Positions 35,010 to 46,500 of a stretch of 64,000 bases of DNA are shown piece after piece (the stretch's first letter is position 1; each line of letters opens with the position of its first letter). Source of the stretch: Tragulus kanchil. Taxonomy: Eukaryota > Chordata > Mammalia > Artiodactyla > Tragulidae. Where the stretch lies: contig JAIOJX010000032.1 of NCBI GenBank assembly GCA_022376925.1, positions 173,253,979 to 173,317,978 on the forward strand, given 5' to 3'. The translations under genes were made by a program, and so were the position numbers. The notes under the pieces are model-generated. The model was not told where the DNA came from and made no database searches. It saw only the letters and a program-made list of their open reading frames with translations.

Positions 35010-35335
35010 AGCCTTTGGACAGCCAGAAGATCAAACCAGTCAGTCCTAAAGGAAATCAACTCTGAATATTCATTGGAAGAACTGATGCTGAAGCTGAAGC
35101 TCCAGTACTTTGGCCACCGGATGCTCACTGGAAAAGACCCTGATGCTGGGAGAGACTGAGGGCAGGAGGAGAACGGGGCGACAGAGGGTGAGAGGATTGG
35201 ATGGCATCATTGACTCAAGGGACGTGCGTTTGAGCCAACTCCGGGAGACAGTGAAAGACAGGGAAGCCTGGAGTGCTGCCGTCCGTGGGGTCGCAAAGAC
35301 TCACACACAACTGAGCGAATTAGAAACAACCATTC
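35010..35335 (+). repeat. BovB 3' end
   Basis: 'ggacagccagaagatcaaac', 'ttcattggaagaactgatgc', 'ctttggccaccggatgctc', 'gggagagactgagggcagg' and 'gtgctgccgtccgtggggtc' form the non-coding BovB terminus also seen at 25336..25640. Confidence 0.8.
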
Positions 35336-35339
35336 CCGC

Positions 35340-35645
35340 TGTGATGGTCTCTGGAGACGGGCCTTTGCGAGAGAATTCGGTTTGGATACAGTCCTGAGGG
35401 TGGCGGGCCCATGGTGGGAGCAGCGACCACAGAAAGGGGCCAGCAGGTTGGAGGGTGCCTGCTCTCCATCATGTGAGGACACGGGAAGAGGGCAGCTGTC
35501 TGTCTGCCAGCCCGGAGGAGCCCTTCCCCAGGATGACCACACGGGCGCCCTGGCCTCGGATTCCAGCCTCCGGAACCGTCTGTGTCTAGGCACGCAGGCT
35601 GCGGTGTTTTGTGCCAGCAGTCTGAGGTAAGACATCATCCTGCAG
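35340..35645 (+). repeat. Ancient LTR-like repeat (MaLR-type look)
   Basis: 'tgtgatggtctctggagacg', 'atgtgaggacacgggaagag', 'cggattccagcctccggaac' and 'ggtgttttgtgccagcagtc' correspond to the same family as 1986..2705, here in plus orientation. Exact family not certain. Confidence 0.5.
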
Positions 35646-35950
35646 AAACAGCCCGCGTCCTACAGAGAGCCCCCAGCGCTCCGAGGAGGGGAGGGCTGAG
35701 AGACCCACCGCAGAGATGACCTGCCGCTGCCCCTTCCCAGCACCGCCGGGGAAACCCCAACAGGGACAGGCGTTCGCCAGAGATTCGCCTACGATCAATA
35801 GGCTCAGCAAGCAGGAGAGGGAGGCTGGGAGCCCAGGTCTTCCGGAGCCCAGGCCAACATGCCCTGGCAGCCTGGAGGCAGCCCGGACCCCTCCGGTAAC
35901 CTAAACGTCAGGCCATGGGTACCTTGGGTTCCAGACCATATCCACATTTG

Positions 35951-38120
35951 AGCAGACCCCTGGAAGACAAGAAGTGTCAGAAAATCCCACACTGGCAGCA
36001 CGGAGCCAGTGCCAGTAAGCAGGCAGAGGGCTCGAGCGGAACACAGCCTGCTGCCCTGTCAGAAATGAACTAGGGTGCTTTGCAGGGATGAGGGATGTGC
36101 TCCAACCATCAACCCGAGTGGAGAGAGATCAGCCAAGGAAAGACCGAGGAGCCAAACCGCCCGTTTGCTATAATGAATTGGGCTGGACCGCAGAAGCCCA
36201 GAATCCTGACGTTCATCGTGCGGCTAAGCTTCAGGAATCATAAAAGTCTATGAAGGCAGCGTTAACGTTATCTGTTCCAACGACTCCTCAGACCTGGCGG
36301 AGGCGGTCTGGCCGTGCCTTCCTGCTCCAGTGGTGGGTCTGCTGTGGCGTCAGACCCACCCCTCACCTTCAAACGGGGTGATTCGCTTTAACCCAGCCAT
36401 TCGAATTCTGGGGCCCCGGCTGTAGGTGATCAACGACAGTGTGGGAAACACTAAATGCACAAATGTGTCTGACAGTGGACTGTATAATAAAGCAGACAGG
36501 GATGCTCTGTCTGGAGATGATGACAAGGGAGAGACTCGACCCGCGTGTCCGAGAGAAGCACGGTGCTCGGAACGCGACGCTTTTGTGCGCACAGTGTCCA
36601 TGGGGTTCTCGTACGAGGGTGAGGCCCAGGGGCCCTCACCTTGCCAGCCAGGTCAGGAGGACAAGCCCCGACAAGCCGCGGAGGGACATGCACCACAGGC
36701 ACACCCATCTTCGTGGGGTCAGCTGAATCGTTAACTATTGTTGCTTTGTGGACCATGTGGCCTTCGGTTCAACAACTCTACCGCTGTGGTGTAAAACCAG
36801 CGGTAGCGCTGCACATGAATGACCAGAACTGTGCTCTGGTAAAACGCTGTTTACAAACGCCGGCAGCATGCCGGATGTGGCCCCCGCTGCAGCATGCACA
36901 CCCCGTTCGCTGCCCTCGCGTCTATTAACTTTAAGTGGCAAACCAGACCAAACCAAAGGAAATGTCCCAAAATCCAAACTTGGGAAATGGTTTAATAAGT
37001 GAAACCATTTGAAATGGCACTCACCATATTTATCGAGCAGACCCTGGAAGACAAGAAGTGTCAGAAAATCCCACACTGGCAGCACGGAGCCAGTGCCAGT
37101 AAGCAGGCAGAGGGCTCGAGCGGAACACAGCCTGCTGCCCTGTCAGAAATGAACTAGGGTGCTTTGCAGGGATGAGGGATGTGCTCCAACCATCAACCCG
37201 AGTGGAGAGAGATCAGCCAAGGAAAGACCGAGGAGCCAAACCGCCCGTTTGCTATAATGAATTGGGCTGGACCGCAGAAGCCCAGAATCCTGACGTTCAT
37301 CGTGCGGCTAAGCTTCAGGAATCATAAAAGTCTATGAAGGCAGCGTTAACGTTATCTGTTCCAACGACTCCTCAGACCTGGCGGAGGCGGTCTGGCCGTG
37401 CCTTCCTGCTCCAGTGGTGGGTCTGCTGTGGCGTCAGACCCACCCCTCACCTTCAAACGGCTGATTCGCTTTAACCCAGCCATTCGAATTCTGGGGCCCC
37501 GGCTGTAGGTGATCAACGACAGTGTGGGAAACACTAAATGCACAAATGTGTCTGACAGTGGACTGTATAATAAAGCAGACAGGGATGCTCTGTCTGGAGA
37601 TGATGACAAGGGAGAGACTCGACCCGCGTGTCCGAGAGAAGCACGGTGCTCGGAACGCGACGTTCTGTGCGCACAGTGTCCATGGGGTTCTCGTACGAGG
37701 GTGAGGCCCAGGGGCCCTCACCTTGCCAGCCAGGTCAGGAGGACAAGCCCTGACAAGCCGCGGAGGGACATGCACCACAGGCACACCCATCTTCGTGGGG
37801 TCAGCTGAATCGTTAACTATTGTTGCTTTGTGGACCATGTGGCCTTCGGTTCAACAACTCTACCGCTGTGGTGTAAAACCAGCGGTAGCGCTGCACATGA
37901 ATGACCAGAACTGTGCTCTGGTAAAACGCTGTTTACAAACGCCGGCAGCATGCCGGATGTGGCCCCCGCTGCAGCATGCACACCCCGTTCGCTGCCCTCG
38001 CGTCTATTAACTTTAAGTGGCAAACCAGACCAAACCAAAGGAAATGTCCCAAAATCCAAACTTGGGAAATGGTTTAATAAGTGAAACCATTTGAAATGGA
38101 CTCACTCAATCCATATTTAT
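35951..38120 (+). repeat. Tandem direct duplication 11 (period 1083-1085)
   Basis: agcagacccctggaag at 35951 vs agcagaccctggaag at 37036. Differences include ccccgac/ccctgac and cgacgcttttg/cgacgttctg. Confidence 0.95.
36735..36935. repeat. hAT-type DNA transposon relic (tentative)
   Basis: 'ttcaacaactctaccgctg', 'gctgtttacaaacgccggca' and 'gcatgccggatgtggccccc' recall a common mammalian MITE body. The duplicate copy is at about 37818..38018. Confidence 0.35.
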
Positions 38121-38454
38121 CGAGTGCCTGGAGTGTCAGACATGGTTCTGAGTACTGAAGAAGAGGCAAGCATGCTGCAGCTGAGGGGTGTACTGAAAAT
38201 CTACAAGAATTCATTTCACTGTAAGGAAAACCCTTACAATGCCACGAGAAAGGCGTGAAGCGAAATACAAAACTGTGTAAAAATAAGACCAATCAATGCT
38301 AAAAGAAACACACAGTGGAAAAGAACAGTGAAGTAAAAATATTTACACGTTACTAATGTTTACCTTCAGCTGGCTCAACCACTCCCTCTACTTCTGTTTC
38401 CTGATTTTTTCATATAATCACATATCATATGAAGTAATAAAGGTCCTCCCATTT

Positions 38455-38614
38455 TAAAAAATATTTATTTGCTTATTTGGCTACATAAGATCTTAGTTCT
38501 GGCACGTGGAATCTTTAGCTGAGACATGTGGGATTTCCCACACCAGGAATAGAACCCAGCGCCCTGTGCATTGGGAGTGTTAAGGGCTTAAACTGGACCA
38601 CCAGGGAAGCCCCC
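38455..38614 (-). repeat. tRNA-derived SINE (minus strand)
   Basis: T-rich/ATTTATTT end, 'gatcttagttctggcacgtg', 'ggatttcccacaccagga', and the reverse tRNA-like head 'gaccaccagggaagccccct'. Confidence 0.75.
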
Positions 38615-40295
38615 TTCCCATTATCTTAAAAGAGAAAATCTGTCGTGACTTAAGCTAAAGTCCACACCCCTCTTTCAGTTTCCATGGCTGCCCCGACGGC
38701 AATAAGAAAAAGCCACGTTGCTCGGCCCTACGCGTTGGCATGCTCACCAGGCAGGGCGGGAGAGTTCAGCACTTTGGACAGATCCCTGAGCCCCGCGGAG
38801 CCGCCCCGTGGGTGCCGGGCCTCTCCTCTCCGGCCCTCCTGCTGGGTCCCTAGGAGGCCTGTGGGCCACACCTGTCAGAGGAAACACGATAGAAGCAGGA
38901 GAGAGAGTGGTGTCCTGAGTCTAGCAGGTGCCAATGGACCCAGCCCTGTGACCAAGCGAGGGGGACGTGCGGGGACTGTTGGTAAAGAGGAAGTGAAAAC
39001 AAACACTGCCAGACCTAGCGACCACGGCACCAGCTGGGGAGAGACTGGCAAGCGCCCATACCAGTCACAGCAACATCTGCTCCTAATTGCTTCTGCCCTA
39101 GCGTTCTCAGAGCGCGTCAGCTGGCATCGGCTCTGGGAGAAAATCCGTTATTTTTAACAAAGTCTGAAATCAGATGGCGTCCTTGATGAGCAATTTCTTA
39201 CGTATTTGGCCTTTGAGGCTAAAAACAGTAAGTGTACCTGAGGGACGTGGCCGTCAGGAGGGGCTGGGTGACCAGGAGGCCCCGCTTCAAACGGCATGAC
39301 TAAGAGCTTCCAGCCCCAGCAGCATGTCCCAGCGTTTTCTTTCATTTATCATGTATTTATAGCCCAAATAGGAGTGTTCCAGTGCTTTTAAAAGTCCAGG
39401 CGTCCACTTCTTTATGGGTAGCTTTTCTCGCTTCCAAATATTTTTGTTAAAAAAAAAAAAAAAGGTCTTTTTGTAAAAGAAAAATGTGGTTTTTTTTTTT
39501 TTTAAAGTACACCCCTCTAGGCTGTCATACTCCCCTTGTGAAGCACAATACTTTAAGCAAGATACATATGGATAGAACATCCTGTTCTCTTTAAGGAAAC
39601 TGTTTCTGGTTTTAGGTTCTCCTCAAAACACCAGCATCCCGTTCCACAGCCTGGTGGGAGAGTGCCTTCCTGCAGAAGCTGATCCGAAGCTCCGACCTGC
39701 CTTTTGCGTCTGGCACTGGTGGCCTGACCCCATCCTCCCGGCCATGCAGAAGGGCCCCTGCCCAGGGCAGGCCTGCTGGGGACGCTGCATCTGTCGGACG
39801 GGGATGCCTTCAGGTAGCGGCTCTGGCTCGGCAGGTGCAGCTTGCTAGCACCCTTCAGTGTGGGACTCCCAGCTCCCCTGGACCCCAGTTGGAGGAGGCC
39901 AGTCTGTGATACTCCATGCACTCTTCTCGTGAGCTCCAGACCAATGCCAGTTTCATCATGAACGACCCTATGGCATTCGAGTGTGTGTGTGCCTCCCTCA
40001 GACCAGCGCACAGTTTCTCAGCGCTTGAAAACAGCATCCTGAAGTCACGGACTCCCCAGAGGCAGGAGGTAGTCAGGCTCTCCGTCACTGCCCCTCCCTG
40101 AGTCCCTCCTCAGTCCTGACCCCAGCCCCCTCTCACAAACCTCCGTGGTTCCCCAGATGCTGATTCAAACCCAGACACTTGACATGAAAGCCTCTTTGCC
40201 CGCCTGGCCCACTGCCTGGGGCCCACACCCAGCCAAGTCCCGCAGTCACAGGCCCTGTCCAGGCCATGTGTCCCCACACTCTGTGTGATCACCCT
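38615..40295. other. Intron, mostly unique
   Basis: No gene. 39449..39503 has an A15 run and, 34 nt later, a T15 run, which can pair. They may be two opposed retroposon tails. The 157-codon frame at 38684..39157 has no recognised motif. Confidence 0.4.
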
Positions 40296-40800
40296 CCACC
40301 CCATTTGCTCATTCGGTCAGTCAAGGCCTGCCAAGTGCCGACTATGTGCCAGGCCCTGGTCTAGGAGCTAGAAATCAGCAACACACGAGACAGAAACCCC
40401 TGGCCTGGAAGAGCTTGCATGCCAGGGGAGGAGATGGGCAAACAGACACGAGAAAGCCATAGTGCACCGGGTAATGATAAACGCCATAGAGAGAAACGAG
40501 GTGTGGGGGGCTAGGGAATGCCGGGCTGGCCAGCAGGTGGTCCGGGAAGGCCTCGCCGCAGAAGTGGCATTTGAGCAGAGCCCTGCAGTGGGGCAGGGGA
40601 GCCGCTCCCTAGAAAACTGGGAGGGGCACACTGCAGGCAGAAGAGCACATGCAAAGGCCCCCAGGGCAGGCATGTGCTGGGGTGTCTAGGTATGGCCGGG
40701 AGCCTGGTGGGGCTGGAGCTGTGCAGAAGGGGCTGTGGCGAGACCATGAGGCCTGGGGCCACTGGAAGGACACAGCTTTCACTGCGAGTGACACCTGACA
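40296..40800 (+). repeat. Ancient mammalian interspersed repeat
   Basis: 'caagtgccgactatgtgcca', 'ggcctggaagagcttgcatg', 'gtccgggaaggcctcgccgc' and 'gcatttgagcagagccctgc' follow a well-known old mammalian repeat with L2-like features. Family not pinned down. Confidence 0.5.
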
Positions 40801-41469
40801 CGTCTATCTTTCGCTGTCATGGGTCACTCTGGCTGCTGCGTTGAGAACAAACCGTAAGGGGCCAGGACTGGGGCTGGAGTGGGGTGGGGGTGGGGCGGCG
40901 TAGCCAGGAAGACATTTATCGGAGAGGAAACCACTGCCGTTATCCAAGCAAGAGACAAAAGCGGCCTCAGCCAGAGCTCTGACAGGAGCAGATCCTGGTC
41001 AGGGTGTCAGGGAACGCGCAGGAGAGCCATGAGCGGAAGAGAGAGCGCTGACACCCAGGGTCTGGGCCTGAGCAGCCAGAGGGAAGGGGCTGCCACACTG
41101 AAGGCGGGAAAGCCACGGGCGGCCACTGTGGTGAAGGCCGGGAGCGGGCCATCACTTCTCTACGTGAGAGCCAGAGACCAGCCTTTAAGTCCCAAAGGCA
41201 ACACAGGCTCCTCTGGGAGGCCTTCCTTGCACCAAGCTGGAAACTCATCTCCTGGAATGAGGGCCCCGCCCCCCGCCCCGCCCCTCCCACGCACACATGC
41301 ACACACACACACGTGGGCACATCCCACACCACCGGCATGTAGCCACATACGACTCCCTTGCGGGAGGATTCACCTGACACCCAGAGACACCTGAGCATAC
41401 CGGCGGCTCCACAGGTATTTTTAGTAACATGCTCCGGAGGACTGCAACCGTGATGCTTCAAGAACCTCA

Positions 41470-41570
41470 CGTTCTTTCAAAACACCTAAAATTACGCTTC
41501 ATGCTGATTAAATATTAAGTGGTAATTATTCCAGCTCGAGGGGCCTATATATAGATGCTGACCCGCCCCA
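41470..41570. promoter_or_regulatory. Candidate intronic regulatory element next to the WDR25 exon
   Basis: AT-rich patch 60-160 bp inside the intron, with 'gctgattaaatattaagtgg' and 'taattattcc'. A perfect palindrome, ctatatatag, at 41545..41554 fits the MEF2 consensus YTA(A/T)4TAR. Functional status is inferred. Confidence 0.3.
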
Positions 41571-41630
41571 ATCATTCAAATTGTCGAGGAAGCGCTCCTG
41601 GAAAGGCCAAGCGAGGAAGGCGGGCGGTAC

Positions 41631-41761
41631 CTTGCTGGTCCGAAGGTCCCAAGCTTTCATTTCGGAGCTGAAGCCGCCGCACACAAAAACACTGGGGTCT
41701 CGCGGGTGGAATTTCAGGGTGGTGATCCGAAAGTCACTCTGGCCACTGAAGAGCTGGGTTC
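41631..41761 (-). CDS. WDR25: WDR25 internal coding exon (downstream of the pair)
   Basis: Read on the minus strand, the 131-bp exon uses the single base left by the previous exon to make Gly, then reads [10 protein letters not shown] ... [16 protein letters not shown] and ends in phase 0, for 44 codons in all. The [14 protein letters not shown] segment is a WD40 repeat with its WD dipeptide (AWD). The acceptor is TTGTAG/GAACCC behind a pyrimidine tract, and the donor is AAG/GTACCG. The remaining propeller repeats and the C-terminus are not found anywhere in 1..41630 on either strand, so the next intron exceeds 41.6 kb here (about 34 kb if the tandem duplications are artefacts). The exon is intact and not duplicated. 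Residues differ mildly from what I recall of the human protein (RDPSVFV in the loop), as expected for an orthologue. Confidence 0.93.
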
Positions 41762-41795
41762 CTACAACACAAAAAGAAGAGAGGGTTAGACAAGC
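41762..41795 (-). promoter_or_regulatory. WDR25: Splice acceptor with branch-point motif for the WDR25 exon
   Basis: On the minus strand the bases before the exon are a textbook 3' splice site. There is a CTAAC branch-point match whose branch A falls at 41786, 25 nt from the exon. A pyrimidine-rich run (CCCTCTCTTCTTTTTG) and TTGTAG follow. This supports the exon start at 41761. Confidence 0.75.
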
Positions 41796-42406
41796 CTCCA
41801 ATCACAAACTAGACACCTTAAAACTGAGAAGCCAGCTGGTACGGAGCCACAGAACACAGCCACCTGGGCCCAGGCAGCCGATGGAGAATTTCTGGAAACA
41901 CTGACCAGGCAGGCTACGCCCTCACTCTCAGGCCACCTGACTCTCAGTGAGACTGAACCTCCCCCCTACCCCTAGGGATAAGCAATATGCCTGAATCTAT
42001 GAATACCACCTTGTAGGTGCTCGGTAAACATCATCCACATCCACTCAATTAAAGCACCTGGCAACCCTAAACTGACTTTACAACTGAAAAAAACCAAAGC
42101 TCAGGAAAACTGAATAGTATTTCCAAAGCGACATAATTAGTACTGTAGATTATTCACCTGGGAGCCTAAAAATCAAAAGCAAAATGCTCCAAAGTGATTC
42201 TTTTTAGGATCAGCGTCTTACAGTCACACTGTGACGCTGGCCCATATGAAGGGCTTGCAATAGGGCCTGATGGGCGGGGGCTGGCTGTAGAGTGGGGGGG
42301 TGGCATCCAGCTCTGGGTGATCAGTGACAACGTGACGTCACAGCGGCTCAGGCCACGGGCTGTAGGGGTGGCGTGGACCACCTTTTCTTTCTTGTTGTTA
42401 CTCTTT

Positions 42407-42655
42407 TTGGCCACTTCTATTGACGTTTCATTTATTTATCTTTGTTCTATGGCCTGTGTGGGCCTCCCATCGCAGTGGCCTCTCTCGTTGCAGAGCACTG
42501 GCTCCCGGTGCATGCGCTCCAGAGCTCCGGCTCGGTGATTGGACACATCGGTCCAGCCGCTCCGCAGCTCGTGGGATCCTCCCAGGCCAGGGATCGAACC
42601 GGCGCCCCTTGCACTTCAAGGCGGTGTCCTTGCCCACCGGACCACCAGGGAGGCC
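42407..42655 (-). repeat. SINE of the 'accaatagaagtggcc' family (minus)
   Basis: ggccacttctattgac, 'gggcctcccatcgcagtgg', 'gaaccggcgccccttgcac' and 'ccaccagggaggcc' give full-length structure in reverse. Confidence 0.85.
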
Positions 42656-43399
42656 CTGTGTCTACCTGCCAGGACACTGCCTGCTGTCAAGCCCTCCCAC
42701 ACACTGTGCAGGTGCCTGTCTGTGCACACGCACCTCCGCTGTGGAGCCTCTTAGGGGAAACGCACAGAAACATCAGACACGTCCACTATTCAGAACGGGT
42801 CGCGGCGGCTCCTGGGGAACGGCTCTGCACGGAGCCCAGGTCTGCTGGCCTCCAAAGCCAGCGTGCCTCCCTCCACACGGTGCCACAGCCCGGGAGGGAC
42901 ATCCTGGACGCCTCTGGCCCTCAGAAACCTTCCCCTGGACGGAGGCTGTGGGCAGTTAGACACACGAGAAGCTGGAAATCAGTGCTAAGCCAAGACCGCA
43001 GGCACGGCCCCCACTTCCGGGAACCCAGAAAGCACACTCCGCCCACGGATTCAGAGAGCGCGTCCCGAAGGCTGCCCAGCCTCGCGGTGAGGACCGCACT
43101 TAGTTAACTGCTCCACCAGCTCGCCGGGTAAGGAGACGAAAGCGACCACTGTGCTCCTGAGAGTGACAGCAGAAGCCCTGATGATCCCACCTCGCCCGGA
43201 CCCTTGGTCTCCAACGTGTCTGACAGCAGATGAGACGCCCTTAGGCGCGCGCCGCCAGCACATGTCTGTTTACTTCTAAGTGACAGCACTGTGCTTCCGC
43301 ACCACTAGATGATGAATATAAAGACAATTATTAAAAAAAGATTATTTTGAAGGCTGAGACAAGGATAAAATGCCTAATGTTTTAAAAGACGCTTAACCC

Positions 43400-43689
43400 A
43401 GGCTTCCCTGGTGGTCCAATGGGTAAGGACACCGCCTTGCAGTGCAAGGGGCGCCGGTTCAATCTCTGGCCTGGGAAGATGCCACATGCTGCAGAGCGGC
43501 TGGACCAATGTGTCCAATTACTGAGCCGGCGCTCTGCGACAACAGAGGCCACTGCGATGGGAGGCCCACATGGGCTGAAGAACAAAGATGGATGAAAAAT
43601 AAATAAAGACCAATAGAAGTGGCCCGCCCACCCCCCTCCCTCCCCAACCCGCCCCCCCACAAAAGAAACCATTAAAAAATAAAAAAATA
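43400..43689 (+). repeat. Young SINE of the same family with perfect 16-bp TSD
   Basis: Head 'ggcttccctggtggtccaat', box B 'ggttcaatctctgg', tail gaccaatagaagtggcc, then a C-rich and A-rich end. The target-site duplication aaaagacgcttaaccc is exact at 43384..43399 and 43690..43705. This copy lacks 29 bp present in the duplicate at 44660..44690, between two short direct repeats. Confidence 0.9.
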
Positions 43690-43705
43690 AAAAGACGCTT
43701 AACCC

Positions 43706-44046
43706 CAAAACACATGAAATGATGCTCAACTTCACTTATAATTAGAGAAATGCAAATCAAAACTACAATGAGATATCACCTCGCACCCGTCAGAATGGCC
43801 ATCCTCCACAAATCAACTGACAATAAATGCTGGAAAGGGTGTGGAGAAAAGGGAACCCTCTTGCACTGCTGGTGGGAATGTAAATTGATACAGTCTCTAT
43901 GGAAGACAGTATGGAGATTTCTTAAAAAACTAAAAATAGAAGCACCATATGACCCAGCAATTCCACTCTTAGGTTTATGCCCTGATGAAATCAAATCTGA
44001 AAGAAACACCTGTACCCCAATGTTCATTGCAGCTCTCTATACAATA
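43706..44046 (+). repeat. L1 3' end, cut by duplication junction
   Basis: Same as the start of the element at 44865, ending at 'tctatacaatag' where the second copy begins. Codes a truncated piece of the ORF2 C-terminus. Confidence 0.85.
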
Positions 44047-44529
44047 GCCCTCAGAAACCTTCCCCTGGACGGAGGCTGTGGGCAGTTAGACACACGAGAA
44101 GCTGGAAATCAGTGCTAAGCCAAGACCGCAGGCACGGCCCCCACTTCCGGGAACCCAGAAAGCACACTCCGCCCACGGATTCAGAGAGCGCGTCCCGAAG
44201 GCTGCCCAGCCTCGCGGTGAGGACCGCACTTAGTTAACTGCTCCACCAGCTCGCCGGGTAAGGAGACGAAAGCGACCACTGTGCTCCTGAGAGTGACAGC
44301 AGAAGCCCTGATGATCCCACCTCGCCCGGACCCTTGGTCTCCAACGTGTCTGACAGCAGATGAGACGCCCTTAGGCGCGCGCCGCCAGCACATGTCTGTT
44401 TACTTCTAAGTGACAGCACTGTGCTTCCGCACCACTAGATGATGAATATAAAGACAATTATTAAAAAAAGATTATTTTGAAGGCTGAGACAAGGATAAAA
44501 TGCCTAATGTTTTAAAAGACGCTTAACCC

Positions 44530-44848
44530 GGGCTTCCCTGGTGGTCCAATGGGTAAGGACACCGCCTTGCAGTGCAAGGGGCGCCGGTTCAATCTCTGGC
44601 CTGGGAAGATGCCACATGCTGCAGAGCGGCTGGACCAATGTGTCCAATTACTGAGCCGGAGCTCTGGCGCGCATGCGCCCAGAGCCGGCGCTCTGCGACA
44701 ACAGAGGCCACTGCGATGGGAGGCCCACATGGGCTGAAGAACAAAGATGGATGAAAAATAAATAAAGACCAATAGAAGTGGCCCGCCCACCCCCCTCCCT
44801 CCCCAACCCGCCCCCCCACAAAAGAAACCATTAAAAAATAAAAAAATA
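44530..44848 (+). repeat. Same young SINE, duplicate and longer copy
   Basis: Includes the segment 'gagctctggcgcgcatgcg' missing from the other copy, then the same tail and right-hand TSD. Confidence 0.9.
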
Positions 44849-44864
44849 AAAAGACGCTTAACCC

Positions 44865-45725
44865 CAAAACACATGAAATGATGCTCAACTTCACTTATAA
44901 TTAGAGAAATGCAAATCAAAACTACAATGAGATATCACCTCGCACCCGTCAGAATGGCCATCCTCCACAAATCAACTGACAATAAATGCTGGAAAGGGTG
45001 TGGAGAAAAGGGAACCCTCTTGCACTGCTGGTGGGAATGTAAATTGATACAGTCTCTATGGAAGACAGTATGGAGATTTCTTAAAAAACTAAAAATAGAA
45101 GCACCATATGACCCAGCAATTCCACTCTTAGGTTTATGCCCTGATGAAATCAAATCTGAAAGAAACACCTGTACCCCAATGTTCATTGCAGCTCTCTATA
45201 CAATAGCTAGAACATGGAAGCAACCTAGATGCCCATCGACGAATAAATGGATCCAAAAGCTCTGGTCCATATATACAATGGAATGCTACACAGCTGTAAA
45301 GAGAAATGCAGAAGAATCAGCCCTAATGAGGCGACTGGATCTAGAAGGTATCATAAAAAGTGAAGTCAGTCAGAAAGAGAAGGACAAATACAATATATTA
45401 ACACATATATACGGAATCTAGTAGGATGGTAATGATGGCGCATGCTGTGAAGCGATGGAGAGAGAGACATGAACAGTGGACACAGGGACATTGTGGGGAA
45501 GGAACAGAGGGTGGGAAGCGTAAAGGAAGTAGCATGAAGGCCTGTACTATCGTAAGTGAAGAAAATAGCTATAGTCATTGCTCTGTGAGAAAAGGAGATC
45601 CTTCAGGGGTGCTGTGTGATGGTGGGAGGGGTGGGAAATACATACGACTAATCTGGGAACATGCATATCTGTCAACAACAAAACTTTGTAAAAGTTAAAA
45701 GTAAAATAAAAGTTTTTTTTTAAAA
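44865..45725 (+). repeat. 5'-truncated L1 with open ORF2 C-terminus
   Basis: A 170-codon open frame (44909..45421) encodes the ORF2 C-terminal region, including the Cys/His cluster [18 protein letters not shown] and the [17 protein letters not shown] segment. Its stop lies at the natural ORF2 end (HIYGI). The ~300-bp 3'UTR ends in AATAAAAG and T/A runs at about 45700..45728. It is 5'-truncated, so inactive, but less decayed than other L1s here. The right flank aaagacacttaa resembles the left flank aaaagacgcttaa, a plausible target-site duplication. Confidence 0.85.
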
Positions 45726-46280
45726 AAAGACACTTAAATACACCATTGACTAAGCATATCAACAAACCTCTTAGAAACTATTCAACCAGTGAGTTATGGG
45801 ACTTTTAGGAAGAGCGGCAGGACTGAAGATGCCCGTTTGTGTGACGTGGGGGCCTTCTCGGGACTCGGGAGCTGACGGGGCTCAGGTACCGCTTCAGCAC
45901 AGACAGGGGAGGCTGCCAGAGCCCAGAGCCTCCTCAGAGACGCCAGGACATGGCGACAGGGGAGACATTTTCCACTTCTGCCTCCCGCGGACACAAAGGA
46001 TTCTGTGAGCATTCTGCTAATAAAGCTCCGTTTCCCCTAATATCAAATAATGGTTCCTGAAGCTAATCAGAGGGTATTGTGGCACTCTTGTATTGTTAAC
46101 AACCCAATTCACAATCCACTGAAATTTTCATTTACAGGATTCTAAAGCAGATGAGAAAATCACTGTTCCTAGGTTAGGAGTCTTTGTATCAAAGTTTTTA
46201 ATAGGTGATAGATACATTCACATTGCTGTGGGCAGCAATTACAGAAATTACAGAATAACACAAACAATTAAAAAATTACA

Positions 46281-46500
46281 GGAGGGTCCCTGGTGGTCCA
46301 GTGGGTAAAGAGTCCGCCTTGAGGTGCGGGGAATGCTGGAGGATCCCACATGCTGTGGAGTGGCTGGACTGGTGTCCAATTAAGAGCCGGTGCTCTGGAG
46401 CACATGCGCCGAGAGCCGGTGCTCTGAAACGAGAGAGGCCACTGCAAAGGGAGGCCCATGCATACCGAAGAGTAAAGATGGATGAAAATAATAAATAACT
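46281..46500 (+). repeat. SINE of the 'accaatagaagtggcc' family, first of a trio
   Basis: 'ccctggtggtccagtgggta', 'cggtgctctggagcacatg' and 'ggatgaaaataataaataac'. About 19 bp of the head/body is missing, including the B-box region. Confidence 0.8.

Larger units (their letters stand above)
1..41630 (-). other. WDR25: WDR25 downstream intron (3' part outside window)
   Basis: Begins at the GT donor next to 41631 and runs off the left edge. No WD40 coding text was found in any frame here, so all of it is taken as intron. The left 12 kb is L1-rich and AT-rich; the rest is GC-rich with SINEs. Confidence 0.7.
42917..45206 (+). repeat. Tandem direct duplication 12 (period 1130, then 1159)
   Basis: gccctcagaaaccttccc at 42917 and 44047. 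The offset jumps by 29 because copy A lacks a SINE segment. Confidence 0.95.

Noticed and set aside
41278..41312. CA/CG-rich short repeat near the WDR25 exon
   Set aside because: Imperfect and short; no clear array.
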